Origin: an uncultured Eubacteriales bacterium
GTDB taxonomy: Bacteria > Bacillota > Clostridia > Oscillospirales > Acutalibacteraceae
Direction of reading: 5' to 3'
Length of the DNA: 64,000 bases
NCBI GenBank assembly: GCA_934445035.1
Contig: CAKSDI010000004.1
Span: 62,001 to 126,000, forward strand
Shown: piece by piece, positions 33,040-41,973 of the stretch
How the letters are laid out: each line of letters starts with the position of its first letter
Numbering within the stretch: the stretch's first letter is position 1
Position numbers and translations under genes: made by a program
Notes under the pieces: generated by a model
What the model was told of the DNA's origin: nothing
Databases searched by the model: none
Seen by the model: the letters and a program-made list of their open reading frames with translations, nothing else

Positions 33040-33606
33040 TTGTCTTCTTTACCGATATTTATAAAATATATTATTGTATTTTTCGTTTCAATGGTGCCTA
33101 TCGTGGAGCTTCGGGGCGCAATTCCGATAGCGGAAAGCTTAAAGCTTGATATTTTCCTTTATTATCCGATATCCATTATAGGAAATATGCTCCCCGTGCC
33201 GATCATTTATCTTTTTGCGAGAAAGGTGCTTTTGTGGGGAAAGGATAAAAAGGTTATCGGTAAATTTTTCACCTGGTGCCTGCAAAAAGGCGAAAAAGGA
33301 GGAGAAAAGCTTAAAGAATCCGCGGGAAACAAGGGAATTTTCCTCGCGCTTATGATATTCGTGGGAATTCCGCTCCCCGGAACAGGCGCCTGGACAGGAA
33401 CTTTGGCGGCAAGCTTTTTAAATCTCGATTTTAAAACAAGTATCTGCGCCGTATCGCTCGGAGTTGTGCTTGCGGGAATCATTATGTCGCTCGGCAGCAA
33501 GATAGTGGCGATTTTAGGCTGGATCGGAGTTATTGCCATAATCGCGGCGATACTTTTGATATCGGTGCTTTGGGTATTCCTCTCAAAAAGGAAAAAATCC
33601 CGTTAA
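33040..33606 (+). CDS. Small multidrug-export-type membrane protein (COG2426)
   Basis: The membrane protein of about 188 residues has FFVSMVPIVELRGAIPIAESLKL near the N terminus and FVGIPLPGTGAWTGTLAASFLNLD, the two hallmark segments of the PF06695 family. Substrates are not established. TTG 33040 is preferred since AAAGTGAG is about 8 bases upstream; a GTG at 33031 overlaps that site. A TATAAT at 33013-33018 suggests its own promoter. Confidence 0.85.
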   Translation: MSSLPIFIKYIIVFFVSMVPIVELRGAIPIAESLKLDIFLYYPISIIGNMLPVPIIYLFARKVLLWGKDKKVIGKFFTWCLQKGEKGGEKLKESAGNKGIFLALMIFVGIPLPGTGAWTGTLAASFLNLDFKTSICAVSLGVVLAGIIMSLGSKIVAILGWIGVIAIIAAILLISVLWVFLSKRKKSR

Positions 33607-33673
33607 AATTCACTGAAAATGAGTTTTAAATTATAAAATATTACCGCAATTTGCAAAAAATTTAAAAAAACAC

Positions 33674-33701
33674 TTGATTTTTTAAAATAAGGTAGTATAA
33701 T
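33674..33701 (+). promoter_or_regulatory. Lysine-riboswitch operon promoter
   Basis: TTGATT (33674-33679), 16 bases, TATAAT (33696-33701), just upstream of the riboswitch. Confidence 0.75.
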
Positions 33702-33727
33702 GTAGTCAATAAAATTGAACAGTCGAT

Positions 33728-33912
33728 AACGAATTGTTAGAGGCGCAAAAGTAAAGAGTAGTTAGCTTTTGGCACTCATTTGCCCATAAAAGCGAAACAA
33801 AAGGTGCTTTTGCCGAAACCGGACCGTTAATGAGGCGGAAAGGTTGGGAGTAAGAATAATATTCTTGCTACTGTCGCAACACTTTTGCGGAGTGCTACAA
33901 ATCGTATTCATA
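33728..33912 (+). promoter_or_regulatory. Lysine riboswitch (L-box)
   Basis: Conserved parts appear in order: AGAGGCGC at 33739, AGAGTAGTTAGCTTTTGG, AAAAGGTGCTTTTGCCGAAA, GGTTGGGAGTAAG, then CTTGCTACTGTCGC and GGAGTGCTAC. Outer bases ACGAATTGTTAG and CTACAAATCGT pair as helix P1. This agrees with the lysine aptamer and predicts that the ABC transporter downstream carries lysine and is shut off when lysine is plentiful. Confidence 0.92.
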
Positions 33913-33923
33913 GTTTATGTTTA

Positions 33924-33966
33924 TGAAAACGGTCAAAGCATTCGGTTTTGACCGTTCTTTTTTATA
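33924..33966 (+). terminator. Riboswitch terminator
   Basis: AACGGTCAAA pairs with TTTTGACCGTT around a short loop, followed by CTTTTTT; this is the expression platform of the lysine riboswitch. Confidence 0.9.
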
Positions 33967-33990
33967 CATTATTTTCGGAGGTATAAAAAA

Positions 33991-34833
33991 ATGAAAAGAT
34001 TACTTGCAATTTTAACAGCCGTTGTTCTTACAGCGTCGCTTATGACCGCGTGCGGAGGAACAAAGAAAGCAAAATCAGGCGTGGAAGACGGCGTTCTCAC
34101 CGTCGCAATGGAGTGCGCATATGCGCCTTATAACTGGACTCAGGCAGACGATTCTAACGGCGCCGTTCCGATAAAGGACTCGAAGGAGTACGCTAACGGT
34201 TACGATATTATGATGGCTAAGAAGATCTGCGAGGCAAATAATTGGAAGCTTGAAGTTGTCCGCCTTGACTGGGATTCGTTGGTTCCCGCTGTTCAGACAG
34301 GCAAGGTCGACGCGGTAATCGCAGGTCAGTCTATGACAGAAGAGAGAATGAAGCAGGTAGATTTCGCAGGACCCTACATTTATGCGAGCATCGTTTGTAT
34401 GACTAAAAAGGATTCTAAGTTTGCAAATGCAACAAAGCTTTCCGATCTTTCGGGCGGCAAGTGCACTTCTCAGCTCGGCACTATCTGGTATGATACCTGC
34501 CTGCCGCAGATAAAGGGCGCTGATATTCAGACCGCTCAGGAAACCGCTCCCTCTATGCTTATGGCTCTTGAAACAGGCGCTGTGGATTTCATCTGCACCG
34601 ATATGCCGACAGCTCAGGGCGCGCTTATAGCTTACAGCGATCTTAAGATCCTCGATCTTGAAGATAATTCTTTCGATGTTGACGACGGCGATATCAATAT
34701 CGGCGTATCCGTTAAGAAAGGCAACACCGAGCTTAAGGATAAAATAGACAGCGTTTTAAAGAAAATGACTGCCGATGATTTCAATAAGATAATGGCAGAG
34801 GCTACAAAGATACAGCCCCTCGCTGAGAAATAA
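33991..34833 (+). CDS. Amino acid (lysine) ABC substrate-binding lipoprotein
   Basis: The 280-residue lipoprotein (lipobox LMTAC) has the SBP_bac_3 fold: LTVAMECAYAPYNWT, YDIMMAKKICEANNWKLEVV, DWDSLVPAVQTGKVDAVIAGQSMTEERMKQVDFAGPY and the Asp-rich end of the second lobe. Binding residues of polar amino acid receptors are present. The riboswitch upstream points to lysine. GGAGG lies eight bases before the start. Confidence 0.92.
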   Translation: MKRLLAILTAVVLTASLMTACGGTKKAKSGVEDGVLTVAMECAYAPYNWTQADDSNGAVPIKDSKEYANGYDIMMAKKICEANNWKLEVVRLDWDSLVPAVQTGKVDAVIAGQSMTEERMKQVDFAGPYIYASIVCMTKKDSKFANATKLSDLSGGKCTSQLGTIWYDTCLPQIKGADIQTAQETAPSMLMALETGAVDFICTDMPTAQGALIAYSDLKILDLEDNSFDVDDGDINIGVSVKKGNTELKDKIDSVLKKMTADDFNKIMAEATKIQPLAEK

Positions 34834-34848
34834 TACAGGAGAATTTAT

Positions 34849-35655
34849 ATGAATAAGCTTGCAGAGCTTTGGAGCGATATTGTCGAATGCTGGTCGAGCA
34901 GTTCGTCGCAGTATCTTACCGGCGCTCTTAAAACGATAGAGCTTGCCCTGGTTGCGACCGCTATAGGCTGCATTATAGGACTTGCCTGCGGAATAATTCA
35001 GACTATTCCGTGCGCTAAAAAGGATAATATCGTAAAAAAGATAATTTTAGGTATCGTTAAAGCGATAGTCCGCATATATGTTGAGGTGTTCAGAGGAACG
35101 CCGATGATCATTCAGGCGATATTTATTTTCTATGCGCTCCCTTATTTTACAGACGGCGCGATAAATTTAGAGGTCACGCTCGCGGCTTACCTCGTTGTTT
35201 CGATAAACACGGGCGCTTATATGGCGGAAACCGTGCGCGGAGGAATTATGTCTATCGATATCGGGCAGACAGAGGGCGCCAAGTCTATAGGAATGAACCA
35301 TTTCAAGACTATGCTCTATGTTATCCTGCCGCAGACTATCCGCAACATTATCCCTCAGATAGGCAACAACCTTATTATTAACATTAAGGATACTTCGGTT
35401 ATGTTCGTTATAGGCTATGCCGAGCTGTTCGCGGCGCATAAGGCGATTGTCGGAGCGAAATATGTTTATTTCCCAAGTGCGGTTATAACTCTTACGATCT
35501 ATCTTGTTATGACTGTTATCTGCTCGCTTATTTTAAGACTGTGGGAGAAGAAGATGGACGGTCCCGCTAACTTCGATGTTGCTACGACCGACACTCTCGC
35601 TCACACCAGCGGAACAATTTCTTATGTTAAAAAGCATAAAAAGGAGGTAAGATGA
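34849..35655 (+). CDS. Amino acid (lysine) ABC permease
   Basis: The permease of the HisM/ArtQ group has 268 residues and about five helices. YLTGALKTIELALVATAIGCIIGLACG opens the core, VEVFRGTPMIIQAIF and YMAETVRGGIMSIDIGQTEGAKSIGM form the EAA coupling loop, and LPQTIRNIIPQIGNNLIINIKDTS follows. The last 30 residues are a hydrophilic tail. It overlaps the ATPase start. Confidence 0.93.
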   Translation: MNKLAELWSDIVECWSSSSSQYLTGALKTIELALVATAIGCIIGLACGIIQTIPCAKKDNIVKKIILGIVKAIVRIYVEVFRGTPMIIQAIFIFYALPYFTDGAINLEVTLAAYLVVSINTGAYMAETVRGGIMSIDIGQTEGAKSIGMNHFKTMLYVILPQTIRNIIPQIGNNLIINIKDTSVMFVIGYAELFAAHKAIVGAKYVYFPSAVITLTIYLVMTVICSLILRLWEKKMDGPANFDVATTDTLAHTSGTISYVKKHKKEVR

Positions 35656-36395
35656 TGTCGGAACCGATTTTAGAGGTAAAGCATTTATCAAAGACCTTCG
35701 GTAAGCACGAGGTGCTTAAGGATATCGATTTTTCCGTGGAAAAGGGCGAAGTCATAAGTATTATAGGCGCGTCGGGTTCGGGCAAATCGACCTTGCTTCG
35801 ATGCATAAATCTTCTCGAAACTCCGTCTTCGGGAGAGGTTTTGTATCACGGAGAAAATATAGAAAAGCTTAAAGGCGGCGAAAGCGCTTACCGCTCGCAT
35901 GTGGGAATGGTATTTCAGTCCTTTAATCTTTTTAATAATATGACCGCTCTTAAAAACTGTATGGTCGGTCAGATAAAGGTGCTTAAAAGATCCAAAGCCG
36001 AGGCTAAAGAAACGGCGCTTAAATATCTCGAAAAGGTGGGAATGGCGCCTTATATCAACGCCAAGCCCTCGCAGCTTTCGGGAGGCCAGAAGCAGAGGGT
36101 GGCAATAGCAAGAGCCCTTGCTATGAACCCCGAAGTTCTGCTTTTCGACGAGCCGACAAGCGCGCTTGATCCGCAAATGGTAGGCGAGGTTCTCGATGTT
36201 ATGAGAAATCTCGCAAAAGAGGGGCTCACGATGATAGTCGTGACCCACGAAATGGCGTTTGCAAAGGATGTTTCGTCAAGAGTGGTATTTATGGCTGACG
36301 GCGTTATCTGCGAAGAGGGAACACCGGCGGACATATTCGAAAACCCGAAAACGGAAAAAACAAAAGAATTTTTATCCCGTTATCTCTCAAGATAA
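35655..36395 (+). CDS. Amino acid (lysine) ABC ATPase
   Basis: ATPase of the GlnQ/ArtP type. Walker A is GASGSGKSTLLRCINLLE, the signature LSGGQKQRVAIARALAM, and Walker B LLFDEPTSALDPQMVGEVL, followed by VVTHEMAFAKDVSSRVVFM. AAGGAGG stands seven bases before ATG 35655; ATG 35652 is also possible. It completes a binding protein-permease-ATPase operon under lysine riboswitch control. Confidence 0.94.
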   Translation: MSEPILEVKHLSKTFGKHEVLKDIDFSVEKGEVISIIGASGSGKSTLLRCINLLETPSSGEVLYHGENIEKLKGGESAYRSHVGMVFQSFNLFNNMTALKNCMVGQIKVLKRSKAEAKETALKYLEKVGMAPYINAKPSQLSGGQKQRVAIARALAMNPEVLLFDEPTSALDPQMVGEVLDVMRNLAKEGLTMIVVTHEMAFAKDVSSRVVFMADGVICEEGTPADIFENPKTEKTKEFLSRYLSR

Positions 36396-36422
36396 AATAA
36401 AACTTGTGGATTATCGACAAAC

Positions 36423-36457
36423 TGAAAGCTCCGGAAAATTTTCCGGAGCTTTTTTGT
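36423..36457. terminator. Bidirectional terminator
   Basis: AAAGCTCCGGAAAA pairs with TTTTCCGGAGCTTT and a T-run follows; it lies between the ABC operon and a convergent gene. Confidence 0.9.
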
Positions 36458-36460
36458 ATC

Positions 36461-37441
36461 TTATATATAAAGTAAAAGCGAAACGAGCGGCATCGAGATT
36501 ACCGAAACCAGAGTGCTGACAGCCACTATCTTTCCGGCATACGGTGAATCGCCGGCGTAAAGCTCGGCAAACATCGAAGTCATAGCCGCGGCAGGGGTGG
36601 AGCAGAGGATAAGAATAATTGATATAACTTCCTGTCCTATAACGCCGAAGAATAGAAACGGCCTCATTATACACCACATTATAAACGGGAAAACAAAATG
36701 CCTTAAGCCCAAAAATCTGTAAAGGTAGCGGTCCTTTAAAACTCCTCTTAAATCAATATCCGCAATTCTCGCTCCTATAACCATCATTGAAGCGGGGGCG
36801 ACCATATTTTTAAGCACGGTCAAAATATTATAAAACATTGTAACTGCCGATTTGAGCGCCGACTCCGAGCTTGACGCCATTATATCTTTAAGCTCTGCGC
36901 CGAGGCCTGAAAAATATATCGCCATTCCGATAAGGATCGAAATTATAGCCGGGTTTACTATTATCTTTTTTAAGGACATATATTTCTTATCGCCGGTATA
37001 AAGAAGTCTGCCGAAAGAATATGCAAATGCATTGAACCACACGGTGTAAGCCGTGGCATAGATCACGAAATCATTTCCCAAAACATCTGCGATAACGGGA
37101 ATTCCCATATATCCCGCATTTGAGAAAACGACTGCAAACTGCAACACCTTTCTTCTCTTTTCGGGAGCTTTTTTAAAAAGGCAAAGAGAAATAAGACTGA
37201 AAACAAGGTGGGTGATCAGCGCAAAAATAAAGGTATATATCACTCCCTTAAAGGTTTCTTTATTAAATTTAATTATAAATCCGTGAATAAAGAGCGCCGA
37301 CTGCGCGACATATAATACAAGCACCGACAATGATTTTGCAAAATCATCGCCCGCAAGCTTGAATTTTCTAAGCAGAAATCCCGGAATCATAAATAAAAAC
37401 AAAGTTGCCACGGAAATGAAAAGAAGCGAAGTTTTAACCAT
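36461..37441 (-). CDS. AEC-family transporter (auxin efflux carrier type)
   Basis: The 326-residue membrane protein has ten predicted helices in two five-helix halves. Visible family sequence includes FAVVFSNAGYMGIPVIADVLG in the first half and LCSTPAAAMTSMFAELYAGD in the second. Family members export or import organic anions such as malate; the specific substrate is unknown. It is a single-gene unit. Confidence 0.88.
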   Translation of the reverse strand: MVKTSLLFISVATLFLFMIPGFLLRKFKLAGDDFAKSLSVLVLYVAQSALFIHGFIIKFNKETFKGVIYTFIFALITHLVFSLISLCLFKKAPEKRRKVLQFAVVFSNAGYMGIPVIADVLGNDFVIYATAYTVWFNAFAYSFGRLLYTGDKKYMSLKKIIVNPAIISILIGMAIYFSGLGAELKDIMASSSESALKSAVTMFYNILTVLKNMVAPASMMVIGARIADIDLRGVLKDRYLYRFLGLRHFVFPFIMWCIMRPFLFFGVIGQEVISIILILCSTPAAAMTSMFAELYAGDSPYAGKIVAVSTLVSVISMPLVSLLLYI

Positions 37442-37469
37442 ATTATCTCCCTAAACAATTACTTAAAAT

Positions 37470-37502
37470 GAAATCCTATCGCACTCTTCGCGATAGGATT
37501 TA
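37470..37502 (-). terminator. Terminator of tRNA-Arg
   Basis: AAATCCTATCGC pairs with GCGATAGGATTT around a seven-base loop, just 3' of tRNA-Arg on the minus strand. Confidence 0.75.
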
Positions 37503-37506
37503 AAAT

Positions 37507-37583
37507 TGGCGTTCCCGAGAGGATTTGAACCTCCGACCTACCGCTTAGGAGGCGGTCGCTCTATCCAGCTGAGCTACGGAAAC
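37507..37583 (-). tRNA. tRNA-Arg (CCT)
   Basis: 77 bases with encoded CCA. Acceptor GTTTCCG pairs with CGGGAAC (one G-U). The anticodon arm ACCGC-CTCCTAA-GCGGT gives anticodon CCT. The D arm is AGCTCAGCTGG and the T arm GGTTCAAATCC. Confidence 0.96.
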
Positions 37584-37603
37584 AAATCAAAAATCTGATT
37601 ATA

Positions 37604-37632
37604 ATTTTAACCTATATTATCCTTAAAGTCAA
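37604..37632 (-). promoter_or_regulatory. tRNA-Arg promoter
   Basis: TTGACT (37627-37632), 17 bases, TAAAAT (37604-37609) on the minus strand. Confidence 0.6.
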
Positions 37633-37639
37633 CTATAAC

Positions 37640-37668
37640 TTGTTTTTTGAGAAAAAATTTGATATAAT
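37640..37668 (+). promoter_or_regulatory. gtrA-like gene promoter
   Basis: TTGTTT (37640-37645), 17 bases, TATAAT (37663-37668), divergent from the tRNA-Arg promoter. Confidence 0.6.
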
Positions 37669-37696
37669 ATTAAAACGATAAAAAGGGGGCGGAATT

Positions 37697-38119
37697 TTGA
37701 AAAAGTTTTTAATAAAGCTTAAAAACACTTTTTTAAGCCGTGAATTTCTCGAATTCTGCGTTCTCGGAATTGTCAACACTTTTAACGACAGCTTTTTTTC
37801 GTCTATAGCAAGCCTTTTCGTTCATAAAAATTTAGCCACTATCATAGGTTATGCCTGCGGACTTACTATCGCGTTCTTTTTGACCTGTAAGATAATTTTT
37901 AAACACAAGCCCACATTTAAAAGATATTACAGATTTCTTCTCTCTTATATTCCTAATTTTATAATTTTTTATTTAGTAACTTTCCTTACTATAAACACTC
38001 TTAAACTTAGCCAGTTTTGGGGGACTGCTTTTGCCGCTATGGCGGGAGGACCTGTAACATTCGTTATTATAAAAATTTATGCTTTCGGTAAAAAGAAGGT
38101 AAAAGATCCCGATGAGTGA
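37697..38119 (+). CDS. GtrA-family membrane protein
   Basis: The 140-residue protein has four helices in the GtrA layout: EFLEFCVLGIVNTFNDSFFSSIASLF, IIGYACGLTIAFFLTCKIIF, YYRFLLSYIPNFIIFYLVTFL and GGPVTFVIIKIYAFG. Relatives move undecaprenyl-linked sugars across the membrane or assist surface glycan assembly. It starts at TTG with GGGGGCGG upstream. No glycosyltransferase is next to it, so the partner is elsewhere. Confidence 0.85.
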   Translation: MKKFLIKLKNTFLSREFLEFCVLGIVNTFNDSFFSSIASLFVHKNLATIIGYACGLTIAFFLTCKIIFKHKPTFKRYYRFLLSYIPNFIIFYLVTFLTINTLKLSQFWGTAFAAMAGGPVTFVIIKIYAFGKKKVKDPDE

Positions 38120-38130
38120 AAAATAAAAAC

Positions 38131-38161
38131 ATAAGGCGAAAGCTTTAAGCTTTCGCCTTAT
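38131..38161. terminator. Bidirectional terminator
   Basis: ATAAGGCGAAAGCTT pairs with AAGCTTTCGCCTTAT, with T-rich flanks, between convergent genes. Confidence 0.9.
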
Positions 38162-38165
38162 ATTT

Positions 38166-41003
38166 TTATATATTCGGAATCATATAAAATTTAAAATCGA
38201 TATCCTTTTCATTTAAGGTGTAAATTTCAGGCAGCGCCGGGCCGCAGGAGGCGGAGCCTATTCCGCTGTCCTTATAATCAATGCGAAGATGAATATATCC
38301 GTCTTTTTTAAGCTTATTGATATGATCCGCTTTTATTAGATCTTCGGCTTTGAATTCGGAAACATTGCACTCAAATGAAGTTTCGGCGGAAAACCTCATA
38401 TTTCCTATATTAAGCTCTTTGCAGCCGAAATGGTTTCCGTGCTCCTGAGGCCTGATATAATTTACATATTCTTTTTTTACATTGCTCTCATAAAATCCTA
38501 AGCTTGCGCCTTTATACATATCGCAGTAGCTTTCCTGAGGGCCGTAACCGAAATATGAAAATTCATAGGAGGAAGATAAGAGAGTAAATTCCATTCCGAA
38601 TCTTTGAAGATAGGGAGCATTATCTCTTACCTTTCCCTTAAAATCATAGGTTATCACTCCGCTTTTATCCGCGCTTATTTCCATTTCATACCTTAAATAA
38701 GGAAGTCTTGAAATACCCGCAAGCGAGCCTTTTACAATTATTTTATTATTTTTAACCTCTGCCGAGTAAATTTTTGAAAACTGCTCTTCAAGGCTTTCGC
38801 CGTCGTGTACCCAAAGCCTTTTTGCGTTTCTTTCGTTATCGGTATAGGCTCTGAGCGCTGATAATACGGGCGGTTTTACTATCTGTTTTTTGCCCATTAT
38901 CTCAATATCCGAAAAATTGCCGGACGATCTTTGAAATGTGTATTTAAAATTATCGCCTTTAAATATTATTTCGCTTTCGGTTTCAAGAATTTCGCAGGAA
39001 GCTTTTGAAATTTCGGGCTTAATTTTTTCAAAATCGAGAAGATGCTGGCTTACTGCATATTCATAATCACCTTTTAAAAGCCTAACGGTTAAATATGCGC
39101 CGAGGCTTGCTTTGATTTTTGGAATTTCAATTTTTATTTCTGCTTTTTCGTGAGGTGCAACATCAACTTTGCAGATTTTTCTTTCCAGAATTTCTTTATC
39201 TGCGCCTATCTCCGTTACAAGCTCAAACTCGCTTAAATTTGTAAAGTCAAAGCGGTTTAAAACAGTTAAAATTCCGTTTTCAAACTTAGTTTTTAAAGGC
39301 TGAAAAGCGGTTTTTATCTCTAATGAGCCGGCTTTTAAGGAGCGGTCGTAAAACACCATTCCGTCACAGCAGAAATTTCCGTCGCTTGTGAGCTCGCCTT
39401 CAAAATCGCCGCCGTAACAGGGAACGCCGTTTTTATCAAACGCCGTATGATCCGCCCACTCCCAAACGCAGCCGCCGATAAGCTTATCGGAAGACTCGAT
39501 AAGCTCGTCATAATCGCATACTCCTCCGGGACTGTTGCCCATAGCGTGGGCATATTCGCAGAAAAATACCGGCATATTTATTTCTTCATTTTTTACAAAT
39601 TCCCCGATTATCACAGAGCTTGGATACATCCAGGAAAAAATATCCGCCCGGCGCGCTATCGAATAATCGCTTTCCGCTCTGGCGCGGCGGCTTGCGTCTT
39701 CACAGTGGATAAGTCTGCCGTCATTAAGCGAGCGCAGATACTCTATCATTTTTTCGTGGTTTACTCCGTGGCCGCTTTCGTTACCCGTTGACCACATTAT
39801 AATACAGCCGTAATTTTTATAATACTCCGCCGCTCTTTTCATTCTTTCAACGAATTCTTTTTCCCATTTAGGATCTTGGCATAACCATGCGGGATCTTCA
39901 ACATCGAAATGATAAGGCCTATAAGGCAGGCGGTAGAGCGCGCCGTGCGATTCAAGGTCGGTTTCAAGTATCACATAAAATCCAAGCTCCTCGCATTTTT
40001 CCATAAAAAACGGGGTGGGAGGATAGTGAGAAGTCCTGATGCAGTTGATATTAAGCTTTTTCATAAGCTTAAGGTCGTGAAGCAGCGACTCGTTGTCCTG
40101 CGCCCAGCCTTTTCTCGGGTCGGTATCGTGGTGGTTTACTCCGTGGAGCTTGACCTTTGTGCCGTTAATCAGCAGAGCAAAGGTATCTGAAATTTCGATA
40201 GTTCTGAAAAGCGTGTGAAGGGTGATTTCTTCGCCGTTTCTTTTTAAAATCACTTTATATCTGTAAGGCTTTTCGGCATTCCAAAATACAGGTTTTTCTA
40301 TTTTAAATTCAGCCTTTTCGCCTATTGCAGACGCTAAAAGCTTTTCGCTGTTATCATAAAGCTCAATTTCGCAGTCTTTTTTTGCATTGACATAAACGGT
40401 ATTGTTTTTTGTATAAACCTCGGGGTCCGCAATATGATCGATCGGTCTTAAAAGCAGATAGCAGTCCCTGAAAATTCCGTTGCACCGAAACTCGTCCTGA
40501 TCTTCAAGATAGCTGCCGCAGCACCATTTATAAACCTTTACTCTTATAGTGTTTTTGCCCTTATTTACAAATTTTGAAATATCAAATTCCGCAGGCAGAT
40601 GACTGCCCTGGGTAAAGCCGACATATTTGCCGTTTACATATATCTCGCCTAAGGAGGATACGCCCTCCAAAACAAAATATGTCTTTCCTATGATATTTTT
40701 TATTTCAAAATCCCTTTCATAGACAGCGCAGGGATTGATATCGGGAACATACGGCGGATCATAGGGGAAAGGATATCTCGCGTTGGTATAATTCGGGTTT
40801 TCTACACCTGTATTCTGCCAGCAGGACGGCACCGTGACTTTATTTTCGAACTTTATAGTTTCGCTTTCTTTTTCATCGCTGAAATAGGCGAATTTCCACT
40901 CGCCGTTAAGAGAAATATATTCGGAAACTCCATAGGGGATATAATAACTTCTCGCAGGGAGCCTGTTTTCGCTTGTTTTTAAAGGATCTTCATAAAAACG
41001 CAT
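38166..41003 (-). CDS. lacZ: GH2 beta-galactosidase (LacZ type)
   Basis: The 945-residue cytoplasmic enzyme has the LacZ domain order: sugar-binding (GEWKFAYF, then WQNTGVENPNYTNARYPFP), immunoglobulin-like, TIM barrel and the C-terminal beta-galactosidase small chain (YFGYGPQESYCDMYKGASLG, RPQEHGNHFGCKEL). The acid/base Glu is in WSTGNESGHGVNH near residue 409 and the nucleophile in FFCEYAHAMGNSPGG near 482. There is no signal peptide. It is divergent from an AraC regulator with back-to-back promoters, so that regulator likely controls it by a galactoside-type signal. Confidence 0.94.
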   Translation of the reverse strand: MRFYEDPLKTSENRLPARSYYIPYGVSEYISLNGEWKFAYFSDEKESETIKFENKVTVPSCWQNTGVENPNYTNARYPFPYDPPYVPDINPCAVYERDFEIKNIIGKTYFVLEGVSSLGEIYVNGKYVGFTQGSHLPAEFDISKFVNKGKNTIRVKVYKWCCGSYLEDQDEFRCNGIFRDCYLLLRPIDHIADPEVYTKNNTVYVNAKKDCEIELYDNSEKLLASAIGEKAEFKIEKPVFWNAEKPYRYKVILKRNGEEITLHTLFRTIEISDTFALLINGTKVKLHGVNHHDTDPRKGWAQDNESLLHDLKLMKKLNINCIRTSHYPPTPFFMEKCEELGFYVILETDLESHGALYRLPYRPYHFDVEDPAWLCQDPKWEKEFVERMKRAAEYYKNYGCIIMWSTGNESGHGVNHEKMIEYLRSLNDGRLIHCEDASRRARAESDYSIARRADIFSWMYPSSVIIGEFVKNEEINMPVFFCEYAHAMGNSPGGVCDYDELIESSDKLIGGCVWEWADHTAFDKNGVPCYGGDFEGELTSDGNFCCDGMVFYDRSLKAGSLEIKTAFQPLKTKFENGILTVLNRFDFTNLSEFELVTEIGADKEILERKICKVDVAPHEKAEIKIEIPKIKASLGAYLTVRLLKGDYEYAVSQHLLDFEKIKPEISKASCEILETESEIIFKGDNFKYTFQRSSGNFSDIEIMGKKQIVKPPVLSALRAYTDNERNAKRLWVHDGESLEEQFSKIYSAEVKNNKIIVKGSLAGISRLPYLRYEMEISADKSGVITYDFKGKVRDNAPYLQRFGMEFTLLSSSYEFSYFGYGPQESYCDMYKGASLGFYESNVKKEYVNYIRPQEHGNHFGCKELNIGNMRFSAETSFECNVSEFKAEDLIKADHINKLKKDGYIHLRIDYKDSGIGSASCGPALPEIYTLNEKDIDFKFYMIPNI

Positions 41004-41035
41004 TATAAAAATCTCCTTTCCTTATCTTATTTGTA

Positions 41036-41064
41036 ATTATAAACTCTTTTTTATATCTTTTCAA
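41036..41064 (-). promoter_or_regulatory. lacZ promoter
   Basis: TTGAAA (41059-41064), 17 bases, TATAAT (41036-41041) on the minus strand, followed by AAAGGAGA before the lacZ ATG. Confidence 0.7.
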
Positions 41065-41084
41065 TGTAAAAAAGAATTATTTTA

Positions 41085-41113
41085 TGGACAAAAATCTCAT
41101 TTTGTTTTATAAT
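41085..41113 (+). promoter_or_regulatory. araC-type regulator promoter
   Basis: TGGACA (41085-41090), 17 bases, TATAAT (41108-41113), separated from the lacZ -35 box by 20 bases. This short gap is where a regulator would bind both promoters. Confidence 0.65.
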
Positions 41114-41136
41114 ACCCCTTAAAGAGGGTGAAAAAT

Positions 41137-41973
41137 ATGTCAGTTTTGATCAGTGCGCTTCATTATGACGATAATGTTGAATCAAAAGAAGAATTTGCGG
41201 TAAATAACGCGGGATACATAAAGGTTTTTAATTTTGACAGTCAGACCATAAGGCCCGACGGCAGAAAGGACTATCAGTTATTATATCTCAAATCGGGCAG
41301 CGGAGTTTTTGAAAACGACGAGGGTTCGTTTGAGCTTAAAAAGGGGCAGATGTTTTTATACAGGCCTTATGAAAAACAAATTTACCGCTATCCTCACGAT
41401 AACGGCACAAAGGTTTTCTGGATTCATTTTTCAGGCTCAAAGGTAAAAGAAATACTTGAAACCGCAGGGCTTTATAAAAGCGTGTATGATATGGGGGACT
41501 TTTCCGCTTTTGAAGAAACGGTACATTATATGATCAAAAATTTAAAGCTAAACGACCGATTATCTCAAATGCTTTGCAATTCTAAGCTGATAACTCTTAT
41601 AGGGGAAGCGGGCATAAAAAATTCGGGGCTTAAAGAAAAAAGCCCCGATAAAGAGATCGAAGAAATATTAAGTTATATTTCCGCTCATTACTATGAAAAC
41701 ACGAAGAATGAGGAATACGCGAAAAAATGCGGCTTATCTCTCTCGCATTTTATGCGGAGATTTAAAAAATGCACCGGCACCACGCCTGCGGCTTACAGAA
41801 ATTTGACGCGGATAAAGCTTGCCGAAAATCTTTTGGTTGAGAGCGGATACAATATTTCGCAGGTGGCTTACACCGTAGGTTTTTCGGACAGCCTGTATTT
41901 TAGCCGCGTATTTAAAAAGATAAACGGTATCTCGCCCGAAAACTTCAAAAAAAGGAATTCAATACATCGCTGA
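41137..41973 (+). CDS. AraC-family regulator of lacZ (probable)
   Basis: The protein of about 278 residues has an N-terminal cupin sugar-sensing domain (DYQLLYLKSGSGVFENDEGSFELKKGQMFLYRP) and a C-terminal double helix-turn-helix (YAKKCGLSLSHFMRRFKKCTGTTPAAY, then ISQVAYTVGFSDSLYFSRVFKKINGISPENF). ATG 41137 has AAAGAGGG nine bases upstream, better than GTG 41128. Divergence from lacZ implies local control. The 3' end overlaps the convergent maf gene by 29 bases. Confidence 0.9.
   Translation: MSVLISALHYDDNVESKEEFAVNNAGYIKVFNFDSQTIRPDGRKDYQLLYLKSGSGVFENDEGSFELKKGQMFLYRPYEKQIYRYPHDNGTKVFWIHFSGSKVKEILETAGLYKSVYDMGDFSAFEETVHYMIKNLKLNDRLSQMLCNSKLITLIGEAGIKNSGLKEKSPDKEIEEILSYISAHYYENTKNEEYAKKCGLSLSHFMRRFKKCTGTTPAAYRNLTRIKLAENLLVESGYNISQVAYTVGFSDSLYFSRVFKKINGISPENFKKRNSIHR

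Noticed and set aside
35688..36248. 186-residue minus-strand frame opposite the lysine ABC ATPase
   Set aside because: It is a shadow of the conserved ATPase frame with no motifs or ribosome binding site.
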